Positions 10,399-23,860 of a stretch of 64,000 nucleotides of DNA are shown piece after piece. The notes below the pieces were generated by a model that searched no databases, was not told the DNA's origin, and worked only from the letters and a program-made list of their open reading frames with translations. Positions within the stretch are counted from its first letter, which is position 1. Every line of letters begins with the position of its first letter. Both the position numbers and the translations under genes were made by a program. Origin of the DNA: Saccopteryx bilineata (taxonomy: Eukaryota > Chordata > Mammalia > Chiroptera > Emballonuridae); NCBI RefSeq assembly GCF_036850765.1, contig NC_089495.1, positions 27,744,875-27,808,874 of the forward strand, written 5' to 3'.

Positions 10399-12543
10399 GT
10401 ACTGGCCAGATGGGTTTTTAACAGAAAAAGCTTTGCTTGAACCAGCGAGCATGTCACAGACTTTGGTGAGGGAACTCTTGCCTTTCCTCCTCTTTTAAAA
10501 GTATGGATTAAATCTCAAAACTGTCATAGAAATGTAAGTTTGGGCTATACACAGGGAATTAAACATATTGTCATGAATCCACAGGTTTCTAACACGTGGG
10601 AAAAAAGGCGCTTCCATGTCAGGTAATGTGACATTTCCCCCCTCTCCTGTTCAAATTGCTGCTCGATACAGGTGGAAGGTGGCAGTTTAATAGCTTAGAG
10701 CAATTATTGTTGGTTGGTTTTTTATTAAAATCAGGTAATTATGTGATATTGTTTTAATTATGTTCAGTAATTAAAAAACTGGAGGTCAGTGAGGAATCTT
10801 TTAAGGGTGATATTGGGTTGTGGAGAGCTACGCTGGCAGGTGGGAATAAGACAGTTATGTTCTGAATATATGGATGGCTTACTCTCAAATGAATTGGACA
10901 AGACGTGGAAAAGAAATTATAAATTGAGAGGCAAAGAAAGGCTATTACCTCTTAGGACTCTTATAAATATATAGAGATACACGTATATTATTGTCTATAT
11001 AACTCTATATCAGAGAATTTTTGTTAATTGCAATATGACTTCATCTCCTTGGATAACTTTGAAGGAACTGGAGTCATTGCTTAGCATAAAAAAATCTCTG
11101 ATCTCTGAATGCTATGAAATTCTCAGTAAATTTTGTCAACATTAGCAGCCAACTGGTCTACCATGGTTTCTTAAGCCAGAGTCACCTGTGCTTCAAGTGA
11201 CAAGACATTCCCTTAACTCTGGAAAAGCTACTGGTGACTCATATTGATCTGGAATCATGGAAGACTTTCAAATTTCTTCATTCTGCATCAACATAACCTG
11301 CAGAGCCTTATAGGTTTTTTTTTTTAACTTTTTCATTTCTGTGGCATTTATTAAAAAAGAACAAAGAAACTTGCACAAGGTATCAATATATGAGCTTGTC
11401 AGAACCGGAACAAGCCAAATCACACAGAGAAAAACCTTGGCTGCACCATAAAAGCTAAGAAAAAAGTAAAAGTTGAACTGCCAACCCTCATAGCTCCTAA
11501 AATTCAGAATTTTCTAATTGGACAAGGCCATATGTTCCTACTTACTTTTCAGACTTCTCATTACCGCGAGTCTTGCTGCTCTAAGTACAGTTTCAATGCA
11601 TTCAAAGGAACAATAACATCTCTCACAGCCCAGAACAAATTCTTTTGGGGGGGGCACATTCAGCATATCTCCTCGTGGAAGGAAGTATTCTATGAATGGC
11701 TGAATTGTTTAGGATGTTCTAGACCTGTGTTTCTGTTTCCCAGAGAGCAGCATTCAAAGTTTCTGGTGCAAATTGAACATCAGGGTATTATTAAAACAAG
11801 TACTAACAGTCATGTAAATTCCTCTGTATTAATCTTTACGGGTTTAAGAATGTCACTTCACTGGATTTAATGCAAGTGACTCAGTCCAAAGTAACTATTA
11901 AATTTAACTCTTAGAGATAAAACATCAGGTGAAAGATCCATAACCTTTCAGCAGCACTTGAACACGAAATGCCTGCCAACCCCAGAGAATGTCACAGGGC
12001 CAGGCAAAGCCAAAGGGCACTGGCTTAACAGCAGACCCAACAAGCTTTATTGCTGGGATGAGTTGGATTGCATGGATGTTGTGAACACGTATAAATATTT
12101 GTCTTCTGTAATTGAGCATAATTTGAAAGAGTCTTGGGAGGCTGAGAAACAATTTAATTTTCTCTGTACCAAGAGGCCTGCCACTGCGTTCTCATTTCCA
12201 CTTCATTTTTCTTACCCACAAATGGCTTTCTGCTTTATTCCTCCTATCTCTCCACTACTGCTATCACTTGCCCCTGTCATCACTGAAATTCCCCCAGCTC
12301 GTGTGAATATATACCGTGCTTGTCATTTTAATGGCCATGCAGTGTTTGCTCCGGGCATTTGGGTATAAGCACTTGGGGGAAGGTGTGTATTCCACCTGCT
12401 TGGACCTCACATAGAAGACCAGGTGTGCTGACATACTGGGTGTGGAGAATAGAGAGTGGCTTTTCATCAGGAATTAGTGGACAGGAACTATCAGCTCCTG
12501 CACAACAGATAACCGCACGACTGTTCATGACGTCATTTACGGG

Positions 12544-13163
12544 CAGTGGTGGGATTCAAATAATTTAACAACCAGTTCTCTGCCCTAATGACTGTTTTAA
12601 GTATAAAAAAGCAATATGCTGAAGGGTAGTTTATTATTTCATGCGTTTAATACTTAAATAAGAATAATAAAAGAGGTACACAAAACTAGATTATGTTATA
12701 TGGAAGAGTTTTAAAATATTAAGGAAAAATATTAAATAATACCTGACAAAAAACAGTAAATTTATTTATGATATTTCCACATTGCTTCTCGATTGGCATC
12801 CTCACTTCCTACTGAAGTAACAAACATGAGGGAATTAAAATGTAGTATTTCATCAAAGGTATAATGAGTTTTATAAAATGAATAAATAAATATCACAAGC
12901 ATAATTCCATCAAATTTTTTTCACCTGTGGATAGAATGAACATTACTTACAGGCACTTAGAATGTGCTGTTGCAAAGATGCACATTAAAAAAGAGTAAGG
13001 AATGTAAATTTGTAATTTCCACATTGGGCGGATGCCCAGGCGCCCACCTTGGAGAGAACCCTGATTACAAGTGCCATTTTAATAGCTGGTTTGCTGAACT
13101 CAACAAAAAAGATTAGGTATCTATTCTGCCAAACCGGTATGAACCGGCTAAATCCCACCACTG
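12544..13163 (+). mobile_element. Non-autonomous hAT DNA transposon
   Basis: The 620-bp element has 13-bp terminal inverted repeats, CAGTGGTGGGATT at the left and its reverse complement at the right. The CAG...CTG ends are typical of hAT elements. Flanking it is an 8-bp TSD with one mismatch, TTTACGGG (12536-12543) and TTTATGGG (13164-13171), which is the expected TSD length for the superfamily. The inside is AT-rich and codes for no recognisable transposase, so movement would have depended on an enzyme from elsewhere. Orientation is arbitrary. Confidence 0.93.
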
Positions 13164-16100
13164 TTTATGGGTCTATCCTGCAATTGGTAAATCTCCCTGT
13201 CATCTTGTCATCTTCTAACCTAGTACTTGAAAGACCTCTGGTAATCCTTATCTTTTTCCTCTCTCCCTTTCTCTAACTGCAAATCAGAAATCTGAGGGTC
13301 AACATAGTCCAATTGATACCCAAGGGCTTCTCTCTTAAGAAACATTCCTGTTTTCTTCTGGAGAATGTGAAATGTCCCAAGAAGGTACATGCCTAGGAGG
13401 TACCTAATGCATAGAATATTTGCTCCATCAGATACCAACAAACCACACAAGAAATTAGTTTTCAAATGCTGTGAGTTCAAGGTTGTGTCCAGAACTAAAG
13501 GGTGAGAGCCTGTGTAGAAGAGGACCAACTAGATTTTTAAGTCCTGTTGGCTGAGGTTCTGGAGGGTTTCACTTTATGGGATACTTTGCCACAGCCCTAT
13601 TGCTTTTGAAGCCAGGTGTGAGAGGAAAGGCTCTGTGGGTTCTTAGATCTGGTTGCTGTACACACAGCAATACTGATTCAAGGAAAAAATGAGGCCCACA
13701 ATGCTAGTCCTCCCAAATCAACAATTAACTATTCCTCCTTTGTCTCAGGCTTTTTAAGACTCTCCTACAATTAGGGTTATGCTATAGTCTCCTCCACAGA
13801 TTAAGAAACCCGCCTCTAGGTGGTAAATAGCTCTGCTCTCGATAGGTTACTGGAACCTACATGCCACTTAATTATGGTTTCACTTATTCCTCGCTGACTG
13901 TGGAGTGGAGTAGCTGTAATAAACAATACACAATAAAATATTTATTTTTTAAATCCTACAAAACCCAAAGTCAGGCTGTCACCTCCCTAGGGTAAAAGCA
14001 GCTGTCTTTTCAGCATGCTATGTGTCTTGGGGAACCCAGTGTCTATCTCCTGCTAGGATACGATTGGCATTCTCTCCATCTGCTGGGAACCTAATTATAA
14101 TGGGAATCAAAATGAGAACAGTTCCGGAACTCTTTAAACACTCATAACTTTGCTACACTTTGTCCTCCCATATTATTTCCCCCATAATTCCTCTGAACCC
14201 AGTGAGCATCTTAGTGGTTTTTGTTTCGTTTCGTCTTTTGAATAATGAAAGCAATGATGATTGCCCTGAAAACGCACTAATCACAGTGCTTCTAATTCTT
14301 TTTTTTTTAATGTTTTGTTGAGCACTATTGGCAGCTGCTACTCAAGTCAACAATAAACCATACTCTTTTGATACTATCTTAAAATCAGAGTTTTAAAATG
14401 TTTTGATTGTGTGCAGTGGAATGGAAAGGAAAAAGGATGGCTATGTGTGTGTGTGTGTGCTGATTCTCACGTCTTTCTGTAAGGAAAGGGTACTTGTGCA
14501 GTGTGCATTACTCTCCTACCTTTCTTCCATTATTTTCAGGCAAAAATATGAGAAATTTAGTAGAGAAGACATTTTCAAATAAATGGCCAGTGTGACTGGG
14601 AGGGGTGTGAGAGAGGGTAGCTTTATCAAGGATTCAAACTCTCCACAGATAATGTAGGCTTTGTTTCAGAGCTGGACCTTGACTTCAGCTTTATCTGGCC
14701 ATGTAGTCCAAGAGCTTAAGAGCCTATATTACGCCGTAAAGACTCAAGCTTCAGTTTTGGAAAACAAAAATTTGCTTAGGTAGCTTAGGCAAAACCACCT
14801 TACTTAAGCAAAACTGCCTATTAACCACAGAGCCCTATGTTACAGTGTCTTTCACTGAAGGGGATGGCGCAGAGTAACTCCATGACATTTACTGGTGTGA
14901 AGAAGACAGTGTATTTGAGGGCCATTAACATGATAAGGTAACCTGAGGATGGCGGGCATCAGCTGAGGGAAGGCCTGAGGGCCAGGTCCCTCCCCACTCC
15001 CAGCAAAGGGATTTTGTCATAAGAGGTGATCTGGTCACCATCAGGGTCCCCCACTCATGATTAGAGGTAAGAGAGAGACCACAATGCTACTTCCTAAAGA
15101 ATACCAATCAACTGCTTTCTATTTCTCTCCAGTGGAGCGCTAAGCCCCTCGTTAGCACTGTAGAGTGGAGACTGGGCAGGAGGACCGGCGGGCGAGGGTA
15201 CCACAGCTAGCTATAGTAAGATCAAAGAAGGGGACCATTCATGGAACTAGGAAAATCATAAAAGAATGCCAATGAGAGTGACGGGGTGATAATCAGCTTT
15301 CTAAAGGTAGAGTTGCCAGACAAAGGAAAGGCCAAGTAAAATGATCTGTAGTAATTAGGTATATAATGGCAGGGGTGGATGATAATGAAATAAACACCAG
15401 AGACAGAGGTTGGAGTCCTCCACAGAGAGATGGTAAGTGGGCATCCATGAGCAGCTGGGACCTTGAAGAGCTCACTAGGCAGACTGGAAAGTGTGTGGGG
15501 GGAGGGGCTGAAATAGGAAATAAGGGTACCCATGCATTATGAAACAGATGATGGCAGAACTTGTAAACACATATAACTTTTATCTGGGGTAGAATTTTGT
15601 GTGGGCACAGGGTCATTTTTTAGTCTTTTAGGGAAAATTACCTCCCCTAAAATTTGCTGGGAGGTGCACCAATCAGAAGTGCTTTCTGCTGCCATGTCTA
15701 CCAAGATGAGATCATAAGTAAAAACCTCTGTGTGGGGAGAAAGTGGAAAAGTTACTGTTAAATGGACTTGTGCTGACTTGCTGGTGGTATAAGCAGGTTG
15801 TGACCCAGACAAGTGCTTCCTTAGTGACCATTAATTTAGTGCCTCTCCTAGTGTTTCCCCTAGAAGAGGACAATCTTCATGTGAAACCCACTAGTGGCAC
15901 CTTTCAGTGTTGTCCAACTTAAAGAGAATCGTTTTGGTCAAGAAAACAGCAACCACTCAAGCTATTTCCAACAAGGAGGAATTTAATCGTGGGAGTTGTA
16001 AGCTTACAGAACCTTTAGAAAGCCTAGGAGAGCCAGTGTCAAAGGAAGGCACTAATGGTATTAGGAAACCAGCAAATACAGGAATTTCAGGAAACAGTTC

Positions 16101-16591
16101 TGAAACAGAAGGTGCCCTGGGGAACGGCCGAAACCCCTGCCAACCTCACATGTGCTGAGAGCTCACGCCTTGAGGCCTGTGCTGATGTTCGAGGGGACGT
16201 CTAGCACAAGTGCCTTCCCTGGCAGAATGGAAATGCGAACCCCTGCCTGCTAGGAAGTCTATGAAGTGTAGTTTGCAGAATTCCAGCCCCTAGCATGTAG
16301 AGGAAAGCTGAGAATGGCAAAAACAGTGTTTTTCCTAAAACTTCATGCACAAGATTAAAGTCAATGAAACACCACAGTGTCACACACATAGACCTTCTCT
16401 AAGCCCCTGTTTTTACTTCCTGAGACCAAAGTAGACTTCCACTACCTTTCCCTTGATTTAGGGTTACGAGCAAACAAATAAAGCCAAAACACAAAGCCCT
16501 TATATTTCTTGTTGGGATGTGGAGTTGATGCTTGAGTTTATTCTCTCATACTCTCTGAAGCTGACTGTCTTCTCTTAAGTGTACAACAATC

Positions 16592-16793
16592 GCCTGACCT
16601 GCAGTGGCACAGTGGGTAAAAGCATCGACCTGGAACACTGAGGTTACCGGTTCGAAACCCTGGGCTTCCCTGGTCAAGGCACATATGGGAGTTGATGCTT
16701 TCTGCTCCTCCCTCCCTTCTCTCTCTCTGTCTCCTCTCTCTAAAATGAATAAACTCTAAAAATAAATAAAAAAAATAATTATTAACAAAAAAG
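16592..16793 (+). mobile_element. Family C SINE (tRNA-derived)
   Basis: The head GCCTGACCTGCAGTGGCACA, the B-box GGTTCGAAACCC, the linker GGTCAAGGCACATATGGGAG, a CT-rich stretch and an A-rich AATAAA-containing tail are in order. The perfect 17-bp TSD TTAAGTGTACAACAATC (16575-16591 and 16794-16810) fixes the limits. Confidence 0.95.
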
Positions 16794-18132
16794 TTAAGTG
16801 TACAACAATCTAAAGCCCATCCTTCCTCGCTAGTCTCCCCATGAGTATCGAAAATCCAAACCTGTGAGATTGCTGTAGTGAATAGTAGGAAACAAGTGTG
16901 TGTACTGTAAAGCTCAGGAACTAACTAGGCAACTCCTAGTTCCTCAAAGTGCGCCGACTGAATTTTAATCATGGCCCTTAGTTTTATAACACATGCTGGT
17001 TTCACTACCAGTCACACTTTAGAACATCAAATTTCTAGACCACCTTTCAGTGTAGGCTTTATAAGAAACTGAATTTATGGCAAAAAGTTAAAGTGCAAAT
17101 TAACGAGAGGAGAGAAAGAGAAAAAAAAAGTGAGACTAGCCATTACTAGAGGCTAGACATACAAGATCAATGCCCAGGACACAGCCTGATGTGAGTAGGC
17201 GTGAGAGACTTCTCAGTAGATGAAAATGTATCAGTTTCTGAAATTCTGACCTCAGAATTATCTACTGAGCTCTACTACACATTATTACAGAGCCACATGC
17301 CTGAGCCCAGTCCATTCAGTGACAAGCACTAACCAGCAGTGGGGCAAAGGGTGATCTGTGTTGATTTTTATAATTTCCCTCTCACTTAGTAAACATTGCT
17401 TTTGCCACTCAGTTGTCTGGAAGTCCCTTGAGAGTAGGGATAAAACCTAATTTCTTACTGTTTCCTATTTTTTATCTAGTAAAGTGTCGGGTTGTTAGGG
17501 GGCACCATACCCAGAATTGTGGAGTGGATGCACTAAATGAGGAGTTGGCAAACTAGACTAGTCGGGGGCCGCCCGATGTGTTTCTCTCTCTCTCTGGAAT
17601 GTGTGTCTGTGTGTGTGATTTTGCAGTAGGTATAATTTTTATTAGCCATATTGTGTTCTATTGACATGGCTCAGAATGAGTTTGTAATATGGGGACAAGT
17701 TTGGATCAATCAGTTCTTTAGCATAATATTCATTTAAGTGAGAAAAGATATCATCCTACCCCCAGGCTTAGGTAGAAGGGTGGGCCAGAGGAGTGTTCTA
17801 AGAATACTTTTTAAGTGGAAAGGCATTATGATTCATGTTTGATGGCAATCTTTCTAATTGTGTCACCAAGTGAAATCTGAGCTCTTGCAGTGTGGTTTTG
17901 GAATTTAAATGTTATCAATTGGAATTGACACTAATTACTTTTGTGCTACTTGACATATGCTGGAACATTATTTCTACAACAATTCCACCAAAGTCACTTA
18001 GGCAATTATCTCTGCTGCGATCATCGTCATCATCATCATCATGATTATTGCTATTCAGCCTCTCCTGTTCTCGGCTCTTCTCAGCCAGGCTCTGCACACC
18101 ACAGCCCCCTTCTCTACCCGATCTCCCTGCAG

Positions 18133-18297
18133 GAAGTCCCGTTCTCCCGCGTGTGGTGCAGCAACCGGCAGCCCCTGCACTGTGCCTTCTCCCTGGAGCG
18201 CTACACGCCCACCACCACCCAGCTGTCCTGCAAAATCTGCATCCGGCAGCTCAAAGGCCATGAACAGATCCTCCAAGTGCAGACATCAATCCTAGAG
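18133..18297 (+). CDS. UNC5D: UNC5D exon C (UPA to linker)
   Basis: A 165-nt exon of 55 codons in phase 0-0, after CCCTGCAG and before the strong donor GAG|GTGAGT. It begins [19 protein letters not shown] and continues with [20 protein letters not shown] and [14 protein letters not shown]. This is the C-terminal part of the UPA domain that leads toward the death domain. The exon is distinctly more GC-rich than the sequence around it. Open frames in other phases and on the other strand over the exon are shadows. Confidence 0.93.
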
Positions 18298-18859
18298 GTG
18301 AGTCCTTGGCCTGCAGGCCTCTTGACCCATTTCCAAAGGACAATAAGAATATTCCTATCACAGTCATACTATACAGTAGCAGGAAAGAGCTTCAACGGGC
18401 ACTTTTTAAATCCTCATTACTGATAAGGGAAAAAACAAACTTTTTCTCAGGCTTCAGATTATACTGAGCTTCCCACTGGTCAGGGAAACAACTCATCAGA
18501 ACTCAGGCACTAATGAAGGGACCTTTGGGGAAGGAACTGGAACAAAGCTCTTTACACACAAAACCACAGGCAATCTAATAATGTCCACGGTAGGCTTGGA
18601 ATATCATCTGAAATTCATTATTAGCTGGCGGTACAGTTGAGACATGAGACACACACATGCCAAGAAGAGGCACAAGGTTACCATTGGGCAGTTTTCTGTT
18701 GCTTCTGACTAGTTTTCTAAAAGTCACTTGTCCCAAATGTGTTATTTCATCTTCAGGGTCTTGGCTCCATACTGTCTTACAATTTCTCAAACCCTCCAGG
18801 CTCAAGGTTCTGCGCACCCCCATTTCCATTAAACCTAGGTTCATCAACATAATACTATA

Positions 18860-18965
18860 GAGTAGATGTTAATCATATTCTGTAAAGGAAGGACATGGAA
18901 GTGCAAAGAAGGAAAGGACCCTGTCCAACACCAGATCAATACTGAAGGGCAGAGTTAGAATGGGA
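18860..18965 (-). mobile_element. Possible MIR remnant, antisense
   Basis: GTAAAGGAAGGACATGGAAG followed by CCTGTCCAACACCAG and GGCAGAGTTAGAATGGGAGT resembles the antisense core of MIR. It is short and diverged. Confidence 0.45.
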
Positions 18966-19817
18966 GTCCAAGGAGAATTCACTTGGGCACTTTTGCTAAA
19001 AGATATCTGATATCTGCCATGATTCTGATTGGCATTCCCTCCTGGTTGTTAGAAGAGTGCAGGGAGCAAGGAGATGAGGATAGATTCAGGGGAGGTATGC
19101 GATGCTTCTGCTCAGCTATTCTAAAGTCAACTCTGGCTCTAAAAAAGCCCACACCAGTATGTTTTATTATTCACCTGTACAATGTGTGTGTGCATATATG
19201 TGTGTGTGTGTGTATACACACACATTCATATTTACAAATAAATACATAAATAATATATCCTTATTCATTTCAGCTTGGCAGAAGGTTTAGCACATTTTAT
19301 ATACATGTATATACCTCAATTCCAGGGGTTTTTTTTTTCCTCTGAAAACTTGTAGCCTTATAGCATTATCACTTCCCTCCATTCTCATTCCAATTCATTG
19401 TTCATGCAGAATGAGCACTGCTAATTCTCCAAATAGTTTTTCAGAAGAGGATGTCTTTCCAAAGGACTGTGCCTCAAAAAGTGATAGCTGTCTGAACTGA
19501 CATGTTTATACAGTATTTGCATTCATTATTGCTAATTAGCATTATGTGCTAAAGGAGTTTTGATGGGGAAGGTATATCCAGAAACTTAGGTAGGATATTT
19601 TTAGAGTATCTTTCTTAAACAGTCATGGTGTATTTAGCACAATACATTTCAAAGTAAAATAAAAATTGTAGGAATGTTTTAAAATAAAAACCAAAGGAAA
19701 AACCAAGGTTTTCCTTTTGGTATTCAGAAGCAAGAAGGAAAACAGACCATAAAGATGCCTCAGATGCACACTGCCCAAATGTCTGCTAACAGGGTAACAA
19801 AAACAATTCTAAGTTTA

Positions 19818-20141
19818 GCCTGACCAGGCAGTGGCACAGTGGATAGACCAATAGCTGAGGTCCCAGGTTCAAAACCCTGAGGTTGCTGTTTGAGCATGGG
19901 CTCACCAGCTTGAGCACGAGGTTACCAACTTGAAGTCCAGGGTCAGTGGCTTTAGCCCGAGGTCGCTGGCTTGAGCAAGGGGTCACTGGCTCAGCTGCAG
20001 CTCCCTAATCAAGGCACGTATGAGCAGCAATCAATGAATAACTAAGGTGCCACAACTATGAGTTGATGCTTCTCATATCTTTCCTTCCTGTCTGTCCCAG
20101 TCTCTCTCTTTAACGTACGCACTAAAAAAAAAAAAGAAAAG
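19818..20141 (+). mobile_element. Family D SINE (tRNA-derived, with inner repeats)
   Basis: The head GCCTGACCAGGCAGTGGCAC and B-box-like GGTTCAAAACCC are followed by several copies of a unit of the type GAGGTTGCTGGCTTGAGC, a linker with CAATCAATGAATAACTAAGG and an A tail. The perfect TSD AATTCTAAGTTTA (19805-19817 and 20142-20154) fixes the limits. A second copy lies at 59770. Confidence 0.95.
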
Positions 20142-20659
20142 AATTCTAAGTTTAAAAGATTTTTACTTCTTAAGGCACTCAGATATTGAGGATCAACTTC
20201 TGCTATGACAGGATATTTATGTAAAAGGAATGTGATAGAGCTGATGTATCCTGGTACCTTTTCTCCTTGCTTAAATTGTGGAAGTGCATGAAAGGAAAAT
20301 GAGCTAATAAATATAATCTTATCCTTTACTCTCCAGTTCCTTTTTGAATGCTTCACAAAGTTTACAGTCACTTTGAAAATGGCTTGGAGAAGATAATATC
20401 ACAGTATCTCTTGATAAAAGTAGGCAAGTATGAGAATAATATTTAGATATTCAATATTGGACTACAGTCATCCAATTTGTAAGCTCCGGCATTTGAGAAG
20501 CTTTATGAACCCTTTGATCCTGGAAGGATCGTTTTATTAATTGCTTCAAGTGATGCTGCTGGAATTTGGCCCAGTACGACTCCATCTCTTTAAAATAAAC
20601 TGTATTTCTTAGGCAAGTCTAATTTGTTATAATTTCCCATGTCAGAAGAAAATTAATAA

Positions 20660-20835
20660 CTTTTGAAAGCTACTATATTTCAGGCACCATTTCATGTGCT
20701 TTTACATACAACTGTCACAATTCTGTGGATTAGTATCATACTATAACAATTTTACATGCTATAAGTCTCATAGAGGTCCAACTTCTCGTCAACGTCGTAG
20801 CCGGTAAGATGGGTAACCACAGTTTCCTGAGATAT
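20660..20835 (-). mobile_element. MIR remnant, antisense
   Basis: The order CTACTATATTTCAGGCACCA, TGTGCTTTTACATAC, TCACAATTCTGTGGATTAG matches the antisense tail of MIR. Diverged; ends approximate. Confidence 0.55.
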
Positions 20836-21688
20836 GTGACTTTAGGATCAAAGACTAAATTTCCATACTATGCTACTTAAGGATCCTTGTCAAAGAGGTC
20901 CAATTTATCAGTCCTAACTGTGGGCTTGTACATAATATAAGCCTTGTCTTTGGGGGCTTAGGCACTAGTGAGAAACATCACAGTACCAGCAGCAATTCTG
21001 ACTTTGAGTATGAAAGTATATGAAAACTAGGATATTCTTTTCCTAAGACTGTAGAAGGATGAGCTGTAACTTTTGTGTGGTGGGCTAGAATAAGTGCTGA
21101 TTCTGTAGATCTTGGAAAATAGACCAGATTTCCTACACATGGATCATCTTCCCTCCAAGAGATGTCTTGATGGAATGAGCACTTGCCAACCCTAGGACTG
21201 TCTCACTCCTTGGAAAAGCATACATATATCAGGTGATGTGTCTGATGAATAAAAACCATCCTCTTCTCCTTAAAAATGACTTGGTTTTTGTGTTAGACAG
21301 TTCAAGATGAAGTAAAGATATACAGAGTGCTGAAAATTGGGATGACATAGGGAGGAAGCAAGATACATTCACTGAATCAATCAGAGAATCAGGAATAAGA
21401 GATCAGTTATTAAATCCCATCACATTTCATAGCCACTAGGCTGAAAGAGACTGCATTGGGTCATTTTTAATGAGTTATTAATGGGTTTTATTGATTAATA
21501 CAGTTATAATAAGGAATTAAAACTTTTGAAGATTTTAAAAGGTTTCTTGAAATATTTTTTACTATCCCCATTCCTCCAAAAGTTGCTGCATATTTAGGCT
21601 TAGGGCTCCCAACTCCTACCTTACTTTAATGGATTATCTTCGTGTTGCTATTTCATGAATTTAACCATGGAACCATTAGTAGTAAAAG

Positions 21689-21712
21689 ATATATATATAT
21701 ATATATATATAT
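21689..21712. repeat. (TA)n microsatellite
   Basis: A run of about 12 AT dinucleotides in intron C-D. Confidence 0.95.
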
Positions 21713-21884
21713 CATTAATGTATATAAAATAATATTGATTTTAAAGATCTAAATGCAGTGATTATTCTCATTAAAGACATTTTGTTCTCTATGTTCAGCC
21801 TCAATTCATCATATTCCTCTATGCCTCTAATCAGTGAGATACACAACCATTCATATCTCCTCACACTTAAAAATACAGTGATCA

Positions 21885-22263
21885 GGCCCTGGCCGGTTGG
21901 CTCAGTGGTAGAGCATCGGCCTAGCATGCAGAAGTCCCGGGTTCGATTCCCGGCCAGGGCACACAGGAGAAGCGCCCATCTGCTTCTCCACCCCTCCCCC
22001 TCCTTCCTCTCTGTCTCTCTCTTCCCCTCCTGCAGCGAGGCTCCATTGGAGCAAAGATGGCCTGGGCGCTGGGGATGGCTCCTTGGCCTCTGCCCCAGGC
22101 GCTAGAGTGGCTCTGGTCGCAACAGAGCGACGCCCTGGAGGAGCAGAGCATAGCCCCGTGGTGGGCAGAACGTCGCCCCCTGGTGGGCGTGCCGGGTGGA
22201 TCCCTGTTGGGCGCATGCGGGAGTCTGTCTGACTGTCTCTCCCCGTTTCCAGCTTCAGAAAAA
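21885..22263 (+). mobile_element. Family A SINE
   Basis: A near-consensus family A copy: tRNA head GGCCCTGGCCGGTTGGCTCA, B-box GGTTCGATTCCC, GC-rich body, short A tail. The TSD AAAAATACAGTGATCA at 22264-22279 is repeated at 21869-21884 (first base differs at most). The second CTCF-like unit is an exact CGCCCCCTGGTGG (22174-22186); the first is decayed. Confidence 0.95.
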
Positions 22264-23529
22264 AAAAATACAGTGATCATACAACTTTTCTGCTCTTTAC
22301 AATGGCCGTTATTCTGTTGATCTTTAGAAGCAAGTTGGCTCGTCTTAAATTTAACCCAACTGATTTAATTAACAATTATCCCCAATTGATCCTCTGTAAA
22401 GCAACGATATCATTTTGCTCTTATTGAAGGGAAGAGAAGAATCATCACAAGTAATTTATTTCATTATTCCTTATTAATGTGATATTATTGAAGAATGTAT
22501 ATTTGTTTTGGTAAAAACAATTTTTTTTTGGTAGAAACTATTTTAAATGGAAATCTCACACGTTATAATTTTATAATTTTCCCTTCAAGCAACTTCTTTT
22601 CTTCCAAAAATGGTAGAAGTTGGGGATGATTTTTCTGATACAAAATACATGGAATACTTGGAATTTCTCATTGCTTTATAACTCCCAAGCTAACCAGGTA
22701 GCAGCTGCTTATCTCAGATGTGCAGAGCATGAAAATCTACTGTTCCTCTGAATACTTAATTTAAACATCAGAAAATGTGATGTATCTACAGGATTCTTAT
22801 TACTTGGCCCAGATGTCTTTTAAAATGCATCATAAATGTTACATCAAGTGTCATCCTTATGCATGGAAAATATGTAAAATTTGGAAAGTTTTTAAGGGAA
22901 ATGGGGACCCACTTGTTAAAATGTAGTAAATAGAAAAAAATATTTATTTTTAGAGTTAGTCTCATAATATTTTATTCACTTTCAAATTGCACCACTGTAT
23001 TCAATTTATTTTCTGAATACCTGATGTATTCAAGTAGTCTTTATTCTACCAACAGTCAAGATAGAGTTTGGTGCACTCGATCAATTCATAGATGCTGTGA
23101 GGGCTTCCAGAAGCCAATTCTCTGTCTGTTGTAGTCCTTTGGCATGGGTACTTTCAATGTTTTCAGCTTCTCTGGCAAGCCTTTTCATGTGCTAACACAT
23201 TTGGGTACCATTTTATAATAACTACCATGTTTTCTTGCATAGATTCCTTTTCTTCATCTATTCCTAGTTTCTACCATCCCTTATAAGAATATTTTCCTGC
23301 CTTATGCCAGGAAATATTTAAGAAAACCATTCCTACATGATTTGCATTGTTAAAGGCTAGAAGAAATTTTACAAACTGTGATTTTTAAAAAAAATAATAT
23401 ATCTTATAACCTATTTTATGCACTAAGAAGCCTGGGTTGGCCTAATCTGTATAACATCCAATCTATCAGAAAAGAATCCTCCATTCTGCCTTAAATAATC
23501 ACTTATCCATTCCATTTTTATTCAGTCAA

Positions 23530-23660
23530 TATCTACCCATTTTTTAAGGCCAACTCAAAATACCTCCTTCCTCGAGGCCCTTTCTACTCCTAATTCCTGA
23601 AGCATAATGTTAATATTGCTCAGAGCATTTTTCTTAACCTCCTTGTTCTGTGGATTTCTG
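23530..23660 (+). mobile_element. L2 remnant
   Basis: TTTAAGGCCAACTCAAAATA followed by CCTCCTTCCTCGAGGCCC and TTTCTACTCC is the order seen in the L2 3' region in sense. Diverged; a MIR copy follows directly. Confidence 0.55.
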
Positions 23661-23669
23661 GGGACTTGT

Positions 23670-23860
23670 CTTGAAGCAGCATGATCTAGTGAAATGAGTC
23701 CTGGTGTAGGTATCAGGATATCAGAGTTCTAGTTTTAGCTGTGTCACAAACTACCTGGGTGACTTTTACCAAATTTCATAGCCTCTCTGGAGTCTACGAA
23801 AAATGCTATAAAATGGATTAGGAAATTGAGGCTGACAGGGGAACTAAAATCAGTAAGTAG
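23670..23860 (+). mobile_element. MIR copy
   Basis: GAAGCAGCATGATCTAGTGA, TAGTTTTAGCTGTGTCACAA, TACCTGGGTGACTTTTACCA and AGCCTCTCTGGAG follow the MIR consensus in order. Diverged; ends approximate. Confidence 0.7.

Larger units (their letters stand above)
10399..18132 (+). other. UNC5D: UNC5D intron between exons B and C
   Basis: A 7.7-kb intron with GTACTG donor and CCCTGCAG acceptor. It contains a hAT element (12544-13163) and a family C SINE (16592-16793), plus short TG-rich runs near 14441-14459 and 17600-17620. About 80 nt before exon C lies an (ATC)n run (18021-18042). The rest, including 10500-12500, 13200-16570 and 16811-18020, holds nothing I can identify with confidence. Confidence 0.75.

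Noticed and set aside
11958..12368. Frame of 136 codons containing VVNTYKYLSSVIEHNLKE, reminiscent of the C-terminal part of a LINE reverse transcriptase
   Set aside because: The likeness is limited to about 18 residues, and no neighbouring LINE sequence was recognised. A translated search against LINE proteins would decide.
15222..15812. Overlapping minus-strand frames of about 91-107 codons
   Set aside because: No recognisable domain, no splice or promoter context, and they overlap each other in different phases.
21885..21962. tRNA gene in the head of family A SINEs
   Set aside because: The heads keep box A and box B and pair GCCCTGG with CCAGGGC, but they have extra bases before the D arm, no sound anticodon arm, and are always fused to a SINE body with TSDs.
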